NCBI RefSeq assembly: GCF_030694085.1
Contig: NZ_JAUXZE010000035.1
Location: 248,001 to 312,000, forward strand
DNA length: 64,000 bases
Source of the DNA: Tabrizicola sp.
GTDB taxonomy: Bacteria > Pseudomonadota > Alphaproteobacteria > Rhodobacterales > Rhodobacteraceae
Direction of reading: 5' to 3'
Part shown: piece by piece, positions 16,912 through 25,215 of the stretch
How the letters are laid out: each line of letters opens with the position of its first letter
How positions within the stretch are numbered: the stretch's first letter is position 1
Position numbers and translations under genes: made by a program
The notes under the pieces: generated by a model
Told to the model about the DNA's origin: nothing
Database searches by the model: none
Seen by the model: the letters and a program-made list of their open reading frames with translations, nothing else

Positions 16912-18172
16912 GCAGCGGCACAATGGCAGCCAAGGTCCGCGCCGTTGCGCCGGAATGGGCCGCCATGAACGCGGAAATCGCTTGTGGCGACGGGTCCGGC
17001 CAATCCAGCACGTCCCTTACCAACCGTTCGGCGGACGTCTGATGGCACACCCCCGCCGCAATCGCCTCGACCGCCGGATATTCGATGGTCTGGATCTGCG
17101 GACCGACAAGCACCGGCAGCTTCAGGGCCAGTGGCTCGATAATGTTGTGCGAGCCTTTTGGCTGGAACCCTCCACCCACCACCACGCGGTCGGCGAGGCC
17201 AAGATAGAAATACATCTCGCCCAGCGAATCCCCCAGCAGCACGTCCATCGGTGTTTGCGAGAGCGCGGCAAAGCTGCGGTCGAACCGTTGGCTGCGGCGG
17301 GAAAATAGCATGCCCTTGTCCGTCATGGCCTTGGCCACCGCTCCAAAACGCTCGGGCGCGCGGGGGATGAAAAGGATGACGGGCGGTGTGCGGACCGACA
17401 GGATTTCCCGAGCCGCCGCCAGAAACAGCGCCTCCTCGGCCTCGGTGACCGAGGCGAAGGCAATCACGCGACGCGGGCCAAGGCTGGGACGCAGGGCAGT
17501 GGCGGCGGCCAGATGCGCCGCGGGGATCGGCTGGTCAAAGCGCAATTCTCCGGTCACGGTGATGTTCTGCACACCCACCGAGGCAAAGCGTTGCGCCTGC
17601 AGGTCCGACTTGACGAAGGCCCCGGCAAAGCCGCGCATCAGACCGGGGCGGATGCCAAAACGGGCGTCCCGGATCATCGAATCCGTCGGATACTGCGCGT
17701 TGCACATGTAGAGCGGCACCCCCGCAGTGCGGGAGGCAAAGATCATCCGTGGCCAGATCTCAATCTCCATCACCAGGCCCAGCCTGGGCTGAAATGCCTT
17801 GAAGAATCCCGCGTAAGCCCATGAGGTTTCAAAAGGAACCCACACGGCGGCAAGTCGGCCCACGGCGATCTCGGCGGCGAAGACCTTGCAGGCCTCGCGG
17901 CGGCCGGCGGGCGTGAAATGGGTGGTGACGACCGTTTCACCCCGGTCCAGGAGCGAACGGATCAGCGGCACCGCCGAGCGCACCTCGCCCAATGAGACGG
18001 CATGAACCCAGACCGCGCCCGGCCGGCGTTGCGGGTATCGACCGAAGCGTTCGCCAAGGTGACGGGTGTAGTCGGGGTCCTTGCGCCCCCGGCGCCAGAG
18101 ATAGACCAGCACAAATGGCAAACCCAGGTGCCAAAGCGCAGACCAGAGGCGCAGGAAGAACCATAGCCTCAT
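16901..18172 (-). CDS. 3-deoxy-D-manno-octulosonic acid transferase (GT30), copy 1
   Basis: 423 residues. An N-terminal membrane anchor (FVLVYLWRRGR region) is followed by WVHAVSLGEV with the catalytic-base Glu63, MEIEIWPRM (136-142), and the nucleotide-binding end GGGFQPKGSHNIIEPLA. These are the motifs of WaaA/KdtA, which transfers Kdo from CMP-Kdo to lipid A. The gene overlaps the upstream GT30 paralog by ATGA and is last in the seven-gene operon that starts at neuB. It is the more canonical of the two paralogs. Whether it is the housekeeping lipid-A Kdo transferase or a dedicated enzyme of this glycan locus cannot be decided here. Confidence 0.85.
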   Translation of the reverse strand: MRLWFFLRLWSALWHLGLPFVLVYLWRRGRKDPDYTRHLGERFGRYPQRRPGAVWVHAVSLGEVRSAVPLIRSLLDRGETVVTTHFTPAGRREACKVFAAEIAVGRLAAVWVPFETSWAYAGFFKAFQPRLGLVMEIEIWPRMIFASRTAGVPLYMCNAQYPTDSMIRDARFGIRPGLMRGFAGAFVKSDLQAQRFASVGVQNITVTGELRFDQPIPAAHLAAATALRPSLGPRRVIAFASVTEAEEALFLAAAREILSVRTPPVILFIPRAPERFGAVAKAMTDKGMLFSRRSQRFDRSFAALSQTPMDVLLGDSLGEMYFYLGLADRVVVGGGFQPKGSHNIIEPLALKLPVLVGPQIQTIEYPAVEAIAAGVCHQTSAERLVRDVLDWPDPSPQAISAFMAAHSGATARTLAAIVPLLRP

Positions 18173-19410
18173 GCTAGCCCCGCAAGGGTCAGAAGCTCGC
18201 CAGCGAGCGGGTCCAAAGAGCCTTGTGCGGCCTCGGACACTGCCTTGGCACGAGAGGCCATGCCAGAGTGATCCTCGGCCAGCGCGGCGGCCAGGCTGTC
18301 GGGCATCACCAGACGGGCCGCGGCACCCTGGTGCAGGGCACAGAAGTCAGCCGCGAAGTTGGCGATGCGGGGACCATGCAGGATGGCCGAGCCCAAGCCG
18401 GCGGGCTCCCAAGGGTTGTGGCCCTCGGTCGGGCCGAAGGTGCCACCGATGATCGTGACCGGGCAAAGTCGGTACCAGAGCCCCATCTCGCCCAGCGTAT
18501 CCACGATCCAGACATCCGCCACCGGCCCCTGCCCCGCAGACCGCAGGGTAGCCGTCATCCCATGTTCGGCCACTCGCTCCACGATCTCGGGCCCGCGGGA
18601 CGGATCGCGCGGGGCGATGATCAGGAGCGGCCGCTGCCGAAGCGCGCGGAACGCCGAAAGGGTCACGAACTCGTCCTCATGGTGCGACGAGGCAAGAAGG
18701 ACCGGACTTTGCCCGACCAGCGCCTCGCGCGTCTGGGCCAGAGCCTGTGGGTCGGCTGCCAGCGGCGGAGCAGCGGCCTTCAGCGAAGTGCGGACAGATA
18801 CCACCACCGCACCAAGGGCTTGCAGGTGGCGGCCTGTCGCGTTGTCCTGCGCGGTGATCAGGCGGAAGCGGGCGAAGAGGTCAGCATACAGGCCGACCCA
18901 TCTGCGTCGGCGGGCGTAAGCCTCGACATTCATCCGGGCGTTCACCAAGGCCAGCGGGATGCCCCGGGTATCCGCCGCATGGACAGCGCCGGGCCAGAGA
19001 TCCTGCTCGGCCCAGATCGACAGGTCCGGTCGCCAGTGGTCAAGGAACCGCGCAAGATAGGCGGGCGCGTCCAGTGGCAGAAACTGGTGACGGGTCCGGG
19101 GCGGCAGGTTCCTTGCCAGCACTTCGGCCGAGCCGCGGGTGGTGGAGGTCACCAGGAAATTCGCATCCGACTGCCCGGCCATCGCCGCAATCAACCCACG
19201 CAGCGCCAGAACCTCGCCCAGGCCCACAGCATGCAACCAGATCAGCGGACCGTCCGGCTTTGGCAGCGACGGCTCTCCCAGCTTTTCGCGCCAGCGGTCG
19301 GGAAGTTCTTTCCCTTTCGCCAGCCGACGGGCCAAAAGCCGTGGTGCGGCCAGCGGGATCAGGCGGGAGGCCGCCAGGTAGGTTGCAAGCGAAAGGCCGG
19401 GCCTAGTCAC
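18169..19410 (-). CDS. GT30-family (Kdo-transferase-like) glycosyltransferase, copy 2
   Basis: 413 residues, GTG start overlapping the end of neuC. The GT30 framework is present: WLHAVGLGEV with Glu66, WAEQDLWPGAV in place of the usual MExEIWP (Glu135 kept), and GGTFGPTEGHNPWEPAGLG at the donor site. Divergence from copy 1 is large across the whole length, so this is not a recent duplication. In a cluster with CMP-sialic acid genes it could use CMP-Kdo or another CMP-nonulosonate as donor. That is inference; only the family is visible. Confidence 0.8.
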   Translation of the reverse strand: MTRPGLSLATYLAASRLIPLAAPRLLARRLAKGKELPDRWREKLGEPSLPKPDGPLIWLHAVGLGEVLALRGLIAAMAGQSDANFLVTSTTRGSAEVLARNLPPRTRHQFLPLDAPAYLARFLDHWRPDLSIWAEQDLWPGAVHAADTRGIPLALVNARMNVEAYARRRRWVGLYADLFARFRLITAQDNATGRHLQALGAVVVSVRTSLKAAAPPLAADPQALAQTREALVGQSPVLLASSHHEDEFVTLSAFRALRQRPLLIIAPRDPSRGPEIVERVAEHGMTATLRSAGQGPVADVWIVDTLGEMGLWYRLCPVTIIGGTFGPTEGHNPWEPAGLGSAILHGPRIANFAADFCALHQGAAARLVMPDSLAAALAEDHSGMASRAKAVSEAAQGSLDPLAGELLTLAGLA

Positions 19411-20518
19411 GGAAGACCTTCTGCAGGCTCAGGGTCCAGAAGTCCGGTCGCGCCAGCGTTTCGACGAACCGCTCGGCCGCGCCGCCCTGTCCGAAGCCTT
19501 CGTGCGGGGTCGCCTGGCGACCCCAATGCCTGACCAGAAAGTCAAGGATCGAGGCGCGGTCCGCAGCTTCACAGGTCGAGACCGATGGGGCATCGGACCG
19601 GTTCGACTGCCGCGTCCCGATGTCCAGCGACGGCAGCCCCAGGAACGGGGCCTCGCGCACCCCGGCGCTGGAATTGCCGACCATGCAGGCTGCGTTCTTC
19701 ATCAGTTCGCTGAAGTGGGCAAACCGCATCGAGGGCAGGACCCTGAACCGGGATTTTGGAAGCCTCTCAAGGACCTGGAAGATGTCTTTCGAGCCCGGAT
19801 CGTTGTTCGGTGCGATCACGACGAAGTTGCGCCCCGAGGCCTCCAGCGCGCCGAAAAGGTCCGCTGCCTGCTGGCCGATGGTATCCTGCTCGCTGGTGAC
19901 CGGGTGGAAGGTGACGATGCCATACTGGTCGAACGGGATCTCGTATCGGGCGCGCACGTCGTCGAGGGTGACACCCGAGGGGCGGGCGTGGAAATCCAGT
20001 TCGGGCGAGCCGATGGGGTGGATCGTCTTCTCAGGCTCGCCCAGCGCGCGGACCCGGCGACCGGCGGCTTCGGACGAAACGAAGTGATGCGTGCACAGCT
20101 TGGTGTTGCAGTGGCGGAAGACCTCGTCGATCGTCCCGGAGACCTCGCCACCCTCGACATGCGCCGAGCGGACATAGTTCGTGGCCGCCACCAGCGCCCC
20201 CGCCAGCGCCTCGATCCGGTCGCCGTGCAGGACGATCAGGTCGGGTCGCGCGGCGTTGATGTAGGCCGAAAAGCCGGTGACCGTACGCGCCAGGACCAGA
20301 TCCTGCGGGTCGCCCTCGGCCTGGTTGACGAACTCCTCCACCCCAACCCCGGGCATCCGCCGGACTTCGTTCCGGGTCAGGCCATAGCGGTCCATCATAT
20401 GCATGCCGGTGACGAAGAAGGTGACCCGGTGGCCTGCGTCGCGGGCAGCGGCGGCAAGGGGTTCCAACTTGCCGAAGTCGGCGCGGGTGCCGGTAAGGAA
20501 GAGGAGGTGGCGGGTCAT
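19403..20518 (-). CDS. neuC: UDP-N-acetylglucosamine 2-epimerase (hydrolysing)
   Basis: 371 residues with GTRADFGKLEPL at the N-terminus, VTGMHM near 36-40, HGDRIEALAGA (97 onwards), HVEGGEVSGTIDE and GNSSAGVREAP. These mark the hydrolysing epimerase branch (NeuC/LegG), which converts UDP-GlcNAc to ManNAc plus UDP, rather than the WecB branch. It supplies the substrate for NeuB. It lies 10 nt after the FkbM-type gene and overlaps the next gene by 8 bp. LegG-type chemistry on a diacetamido sugar is the main alternative. Confidence 0.87.
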   Translation of the reverse strand: MTRHLLFLTGTRADFGKLEPLAAAARDAGHRVTFFVTGMHMMDRYGLTRNEVRRMPGVGVEEFVNQAEGDPQDLVLARTVTGFSAYINAARPDLIVLHGDRIEALAGALVAATNYVRSAHVEGGEVSGTIDEVFRHCNTKLCTHHFVSSEAAGRRVRALGEPEKTIHPIGSPELDFHARPSGVTLDDVRARYEIPFDQYGIVTFHPVTSEQDTIGQQAADLFGALEASGRNFVVIAPNNDPGSKDIFQVLERLPKSRFRVLPSMRFAHFSELMKNAACMVGNSSAGVREAPFLGLPSLDIGTRQSNRSDAPSVSTCEAADRASILDFLVRHWGRQATPHEGFGQGGAAERFVETLARPDFWTLSLQKVFRD

Positions 20519-20528
20519 GAGGGCCGAT

Positions 20529-21257
20529 TCACCGCACCGCGCCCTCTACAGCCTCGAAGGCCACAACCGTTCCAGAACAAAGCTCGATCCTTGGGAAAAG
20601 GCCTGCGGCCGCGAGCGCCGTGTAAATGCTGGCCTCCGCTTGGCGACCGATCACGTTTGGGTGCAATTCGATAATTGCTGCGCGAAGACCTGACAGGTCG
20701 AGACCCGGAAACAACTCTGCCTCGCCGCCCTCGATGTCGCACAGAAGAACATGAGGCCGGAACTCTGAAAGAACGCGTTTGATGCTATGCTCTGGAATCA
20801 TGACCGTTTCCTGCTGCCCGCTCGCCATTGGGACTAAAGAGCTTTGTGCAAATGACCCGTGGAGATAGAACGGGCGCGAACCGGTTCCGTCACCGTCTAC
20901 TAGAACTGCGTTATTCAGGGTTACGTTCCGTATAGAGTTCATCTGATGGAACTCCCTGATAACAGGGATCATTCGGGGATTCGCTTCGTAGGATTCCACC
21001 TTCAAGCCGGGATAGCGCTTGGCCGCCTGCCCAGATACCAGTCCCATGCCGGTTCCCATTTCCAGAACGCGATCATCCGGGCGCAATAGCGCCAGAAGAG
21101 CCTCGACTTCGGGTTGCTCATAGTCCCCGCGAAAGACACGCTTCCAGACGCCCCGGGAAACATGATCCCCGGTCATCCTTACCTTGACGCCCCTAAAGTC
21201 CAGCGGAGGCAGAACTTTGCGAAGTCCGAAGCTAAGATTGGCAAGCGCGCGCTTCAT
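20529..21257 (-). CDS. FkbM-family methyltransferase
   Basis: 242 residues. The SAM-binding motif is VLEMGTGMGLVSG (about 64-76), followed by VESYEANP (acidic residue binding the ribose), DIEGGEAELFPGLDL near 172 and IIELHPN. FkbM methyltransferases often O-methylate sugars or lipid-linked glycans. The start has AGGAAA 5-7 nt upstream; a longer TTG reading is less likely. Base composition is clearly lower in GC than the genes on either side of this part of the cluster. Confidence 0.8.
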   Translation of the reverse strand: MKRALANLSFGLRKVLPPLDFRGVKVRMTGDHVSRGVWKRVFRGDYEQPEVEALLALLRPDDRVLEMGTGMGLVSGQAAKRYPGLKVESYEANPRMIPVIREFHQMNSIRNVTLNNAVLVDGDGTGSRPFYLHGSFAQSSLVPMASGQQETVMIPEHSIKRVLSEFRPHVLLCDIEGGEAELFPGLDLSGLRAAIIELHPNVIGRQAEASIYTALAAAGLFPRIELCSGTVVAFEAVEGAVR

Positions 21258-21300
21258 GTCATTTCCTGAGTGTTGAGTGGGCGGCAATCATTAATTGGAA

Positions 21301-22473
21301 TCAGGTCCTGCCAACAGATGCGGGAGCGATTTCCGATTTGAGCCGACTGCCCGTGATGTCGTAATCTTTCTCATAGATTTCAGCGTGCACAGCAGGTGCA
21401 AGAGGCGGCAAATCGCCTGCCGCAACGGCCTGCAGCAACTGCTGCCGCAATCGACTATGCAGCGATGCGCCACCGTCCCCTGTAGAGCCCGCTGATTTCT
21501 TCATGAAGTCCATGCCGAGAAGTGCGTCCGATGGATAGGCAAAACACGCGTTGAACCGACGCCGGTCTGCTGTCCGCTTGATATGTCTTAGGGCCGCGTC
21601 GCGCCAACCTGGCGCCGAGACTTCCTGTTTCACCAAATCGTCCCTTTCCTGGCGAAGGTAGGTCTCGACGTAGGATCCATAAAGTAGCGTTCGCCAAAGG
21701 AAATCATCATCCTGATCGGATATCCCGTCCAGAAACACTTGTTTGGAGAATATCCCGCAGACCTTCAGTTCTGCAACATGCATCAGATGTGTGAATTGAC
21801 GCTCACCCCGACGGACGGCATTCAGTCGATTGCTGGAAACCGGATAGTTCTTCCAAAATGCCTGAAACCCCTGCGACCGAACCGCTCTTGAATTCAGCAG
21901 ATAAAGGTACGACTCGATGTGTCCGCGTCGAACCTTCCCAGACGAATTCTTATTGTCAGTATGTTGTATTCCGCCTACCAGATCTGCATCCATAGCTTCA
22001 AGACGCGCAATTAATGTAGAATCCTGACGCAGCGGCATCCACACCGAGTCATTGATGATCAGCAATCGGTCCGGAACCAATCCCCAGGCTGAAAGAAGAA
22101 GGATACCGTCTCGGTAGCCGCCGAAATCGTACCCAAAATTCGGTCGTTCGAAGATCCGCCAGGCCAAGGGGCTGACGCGGGCGCGATCTTGATCCGAAAG
22201 CGGCGTGTTCGCCACGACCAACGGTGCATAGCCGTTGTCGACCAGCCACTGCAGGGTTACCAGGATCGAGGGTGCCACGCCTTTTGGCTGGTAGATCAGA
22301 AAGATCGCAACTTTGCGGTCAAGAGCGACACCAAGGTCTGCTGGCTGTGGCTGCCGTTCGCGCCAGCGATCGTGGCGCTTCTGCAGGAATGGTTCATATA
22401 GATTGCTTAGCCAGGCGGCGCTCTGTTCCCGCAGGCGCACAGTCTCTCGCTTGACCTTCCACCAAGGGATCAT
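21301..22473 (-). CDS. RgpF-like glycan synthesis protein
   Basis: 390 residues, with features of the rhamnan-synthesis F (RgpF) glycosyltransferase family: VAIFLIYQ, then RPNFGYDFGGYRDGI at about 110-124 and LIINDSVWMPL near 138-148. The ATG overlaps the stop of the KpsS-like gene (ATGA). It probably transfers a sugar while building a surface polysaccharide. A hand count of 21901-21960 gives 28/60 G+C, well below the surrounding housekeeping genes, which suggests transfer. Confidence 0.75.
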   Translation of the reverse strand: MIPWWKVKRETVRLREQSAAWLSNLYEPFLQKRHDRWRERQPQPADLGVALDRKVAIFLIYQPKGVAPSILVTLQWLVDNGYAPLVVANTPLSDQDRARVSPLAWRIFERPNFGYDFGGYRDGILLLSAWGLVPDRLLIINDSVWMPLRQDSTLIARLEAMDADLVGGIQHTDNKNSSGKVRRGHIESYLYLLNSRAVRSQGFQAFWKNYPVSSNRLNAVRRGERQFTHLMHVAELKVCGIFSKQVFLDGISDQDDDFLWRTLLYGSYVETYLRQERDDLVKQEVSAPGWRDAALRHIKRTADRRRFNACFAYPSDALLGMDFMKKSAGSTGDGGASLHSRLRQQLLQAVAAGDLPPLAPAVHAEIYEKDYDITGSRLKSEIAPASVGRT

Positions 22474-23597
22474 GGCCAATTGTCCCGAACCAGCCTGCGG
22501 CGGATCTTTTCGCCTTCAGCAGACGTCCCGTCAGTCGAAACATAGTATTCGTCCAGAAGGTAGGTCAGGAAGGCCCCTCTGGCTACGCTGCTGAAGCTCC
22601 AAGCCTCGGGCTGGGTGAAGGCGGCAGCAAGGGCCGCAGGATCGGAGGCAGTCTCGGCCACTCCGGGAATTGCCCAGAAGCACTCGCCACAGGCGACCAC
22701 GGGCTTGTCGAAGAACATGGCTTCCAGTCCGACCGACGAATTCACAGTCACCACGCCAGCCGAGCCGTCAACCAGCGCGAACGTGTCCGAACGATTGTCC
22801 AGGATAACCCTCTGACTGCGCCCGACCAGACGGTCGGCAAAGGAAATCGGGGAAGTCGGGTGTTCCTTGATCTTCAGATGCCAACCCTCTGGCAATGCTT
22901 CCGCAGCGCAAATCAGGGCTTCGATGAAGTCGGGAACGGTGCGAAACCGGCCGCCAAAAAGCCGTAACTGTGAATCTCCGGGCACTTGCAGGGGGGCGAA
23001 CAGATAGGGCCCTGCAGGTTTCGCCTGTGCAGTGCCATCTGGCTTAGCATGAGCCGGCACACGTTGTGCGATGTTGGTGCGATAGCGCCGCCATTCATCC
23101 GCCTGCGCCGTCGAGCGCGTCATCCAGTCAAGGTAGAACTCTGCAGTGCGCGGAAGACCGTTTGCCTGGTTCACTCCGACCGGGTCGCACGTAATCCGGC
23201 CCTTGAACGGCGCCAGTTCAAAATATAAGGTCCGCGCCCCCGCATCGCGAGCAGCGTCCATGAAGATGCGGCGCAGTCCGTTCAGTCCGTTCCATGCGAC
23301 TGCAATCCTGTCGGGATGCCGTTCGAACCAGTTGCGGATTCCATTGTAATGAAACGCGTAGAATTGTTTTTGCGGCCACGCCAACGCGGATGGACGTCGC
23401 GGCCGCAACGCCGCTGCATAGGCTTCTTCGGCGCGGGACGCTGTTTCCGGGTAGGAAGATAGACGCATAGCAGGAAAGCGTTTCCACGTGATTTGGCCCA
23501 GAGGCTCTAACAGACCTCTGATAATGCCACGCTTCACCCTTCTGGGGTCCAAACAGACAAAGGCAAGGTGCTGCGTTGGCACTGAACCTGCCTTCAC
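22470..23597 (-). CDS. KpsS/LipB-like capsule polysaccharide protein
   Basis: 375 residues from a GTG that overlaps the neuB stop (GTGA), with GGGGGA upstream. The diagnostic C-terminal part is VTVNSSVGLEAMFFDKPVV followed by GECFWAIPG, preceded by LKIKEHPTSP; this matches the capsule-synthesis (KpsS/KpsC) domain, whose members make beta-Kdo linkers or otherwise act at the reducing end of capsules. No KpsC, KpsM/T or export gene is in the window. Its GC content is low, as for the next two genes. Confidence 0.72.
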   Translation of the reverse strand: MKAGSVPTQHLAFVCLDPRRVKRGIIRGLLEPLGQITWKRFPAMRLSSYPETASRAEEAYAAALRPRRPSALAWPQKQFYAFHYNGIRNWFERHPDRIAVAWNGLNGLRRIFMDAARDAGARTLYFELAPFKGRITCDPVGVNQANGLPRTAEFYLDWMTRSTAQADEWRRYRTNIAQRVPAHAKPDGTAQAKPAGPYLFAPLQVPGDSQLRLFGGRFRTVPDFIEALICAAEALPEGWHLKIKEHPTSPISFADRLVGRSQRVILDNRSDTFALVDGSAGVVTVNSSVGLEAMFFDKPVVACGECFWAIPGVAETASDPAALAAAFTQPEAWSFSSVARGAFLTYLLDEYYVSTDGTSAEGEKIRRRLVRDNWP

Positions 23598-24622
23598 GCC
23601 AGATCCCCCCACTTCAGCTGCGTATTCCGCGTTACCGCCCGGGTGAGGCGTTTGCCCAGGACCTTGTCGAAATCATAGGCCGCGATCTCTCCTGACCCCG
23701 GGCGGCGGGCCCAGATGTCGGCCTCCTGGATCACGTGGCCCTCGGGCAGGTTCTTGTCGGCCACGACCGAGCCGCGGGCGAAGCGGTAGACGTCTTCCTC
23801 GGGGGCAGACCGCTGTTTGGGGTTGTTCGCGGCGATCCAGATTTCCTTCGACCGGTCGATCAGGAAGCGCAGCTCGGCCGGGTCCATCGAGTTGATGATG
23901 TCCGGCCCCTTGCGATAGCGGGTGTCGGTGTAGTGCCGCTCCAGGATACAGGCGCCCAAGGCAACGCTGGCCAGCGCCATCTCGGGGCCGATGGAGTGGT
24001 CGGAAAAGCCGACGACCGCGCGGGGGAAGGCCTGACGCAGCTCGGTCACGCCGCGCAGAGACACGATCTCGGCCGGGCTGGGATAGAGGTTCGTACATTC
24101 CAAAAGCGCATAGTCCAAGCCCGCCTGGTCCAGGATGTCGACCGAGGCGCGGATCGTATCGATGGTCTGCATCCCCGTTGACAGGATCACGGGCTTGCCC
24201 TTCCGCGCGATGTGGCGGATCAGCGGCAGGTTGTCAGCCTCGCCACTGCCGATCTTGTAGGCGGGCACATCCTGCGTCTCCAGCCAGTCTGCGGCGGCCC
24301 GGCTGAAGGGCGTCGAGATCCAGATCAGCCCCAGGCTTTCGGTGTACCGCTTCAGTTCGGCCTCTTCGTCAAGACCTAGCGCGCAGCGTTCCATCACATG
24401 CCAGATCGAGACGTCGGCATTGGGCGGAAAGATCGACTTCGCCTCTTCGGTCATCTCGTCTTCGATGATGTGGGTCTGATGCTTGATCATCTCGCACCCC
24501 GCACCGGCTGCCAGGCGCACCATTTCCTTCGCCACGGCAAGGTCGCCTCCGTGGTTGATGCCGATTTCGGCGATCACCAGAGGCGGGTGGTTTGGGCCGA
24601 TCTCGCGGTGGGCGATCTTCAT
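23594..24622 (-). CDS. neuB: N-acetylneuraminate (sialic acid) synthase
   Basis: 342 residues. The TIM-barrel part has VIAEIGINHGGDLAVAKEM at the N-terminus (NHGGD 23-27), MIKHQTHIIEDEM, STPFSRAAADWL, KIGSGEADN and ILSTGMQT, with the metal-binding His in ILERHYTD. A C-terminal SAF (antifreeze-like) domain follows from about 280 (FARGSVVADKNLPEGHVI). It condenses phosphoenolpyruvate with ManNAc or a related sugar. It is first in the seven-gene operon, 50 nt after the end of thpR. Legionaminic or pseudaminic acid synthesis is an alternative reading of the same family. Confidence 0.9.
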   Translation of the reverse strand: MKIAHREIGPNHPPLVIAEIGINHGGDLAVAKEMVRLAAGAGCEMIKHQTHIIEDEMTEEAKSIFPPNADVSIWHVMERCALGLDEEAELKRYTESLGLIWISTPFSRAAADWLETQDVPAYKIGSGEADNLPLIRHIARKGKPVILSTGMQTIDTIRASVDILDQAGLDYALLECTNLYPSPAEIVSLRGVTELRQAFPRAVVGFSDHSIGPEMALASVALGACILERHYTDTRYRKGPDIINSMDPAELRFLIDRSKEIWIAANNPKQRSAPEEDVYRFARGSVVADKNLPEGHVIQEADIWARRPGSGEIAAYDFDKVLGKRLTRAVTRNTQLKWGDLA

Positions 24623-24672
24623 GGGGTGTCTCCGTCGGTTGTCGCCCGTGGTGCGTCAGCACGTTCCGGCTG

Positions 24673-25215
24673 TCAAGCCAAGGGGTAGCGCGCCAGCATT
24701 TCGTAGTGCGGAGCCTTGCCGGTCAGGTGGCTGCGCCAGAGCGTAAGCTCGGTGACCTCCCAAGGATCGCCGCGAAACCCCTGCCCCATCGCCACGGCAC
24801 GTTCCAGCCGCATCGCGTCGGGCGGCGGTGGCGGCTGGAAGCGCCCGAGGGTGACATGGGGCACGAACTTGCGCGCGTCGATGGGGCACCCGGCGCGGCG
24901 GGCGATGGTCTCGACCTTGGCTTGCAGGTGCATCAACTCGGGCGAAGGGGCGACCCCGGCCCAGGCCACGCGGGGTTTGTCCTTGCCAAAGAGACCCAGG
25001 CCCTGAAGCGCCAGCGAAAAGCGAGGCTCGCGCAGGGTCTCAAACCCTTCATGCGCGGCGTCAAGCGCGATCTCCGGGCAGTCGCCCAGGAAGATCAGCG
25101 TCAGGTGCAGGTCCTCAGGCGCGACCTTGCGCGGCATCGGCAACAGGAACTGCTGGATTTGAAGCGCACCGCGCACCGCCAGCGGCAGGTCGATCCCCAG
25201 GAAGGCGCGGATCAT
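24673..25215 (-). CDS. thpR: RNA 2',3'-cyclic phosphodiesterase (2H phosphoesterase)
   Basis: 180 residues with two HxT(L) motifs, HLTL at His37 and HVTL at His120, in a bilobal 2H fold. N-terminal IRAFLGIDLP is typical. The enzyme opens 2',3'-cyclic phosphates (historically 2'-5' RNA ligase). The start overlaps the acuC stop (ATGA), so it is translationally coupled to the deacetylase gene. Confidence 0.88.
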   Translation of the reverse strand: MIRAFLGIDLPLAVRGALQIQQFLLPMPRKVAPEDLHLTLIFLGDCPEIALDAAHEGFETLREPRFSLALQGLGLFGKDKPRVAWAGVAPSPELMHLQAKVETIARRAGCPIDARKFVPHVTLGRFQPPPPPDAMRLERAVAMGQGFRGDPWEVTELTLWRSHLTGKAPHYEMLARYPLA

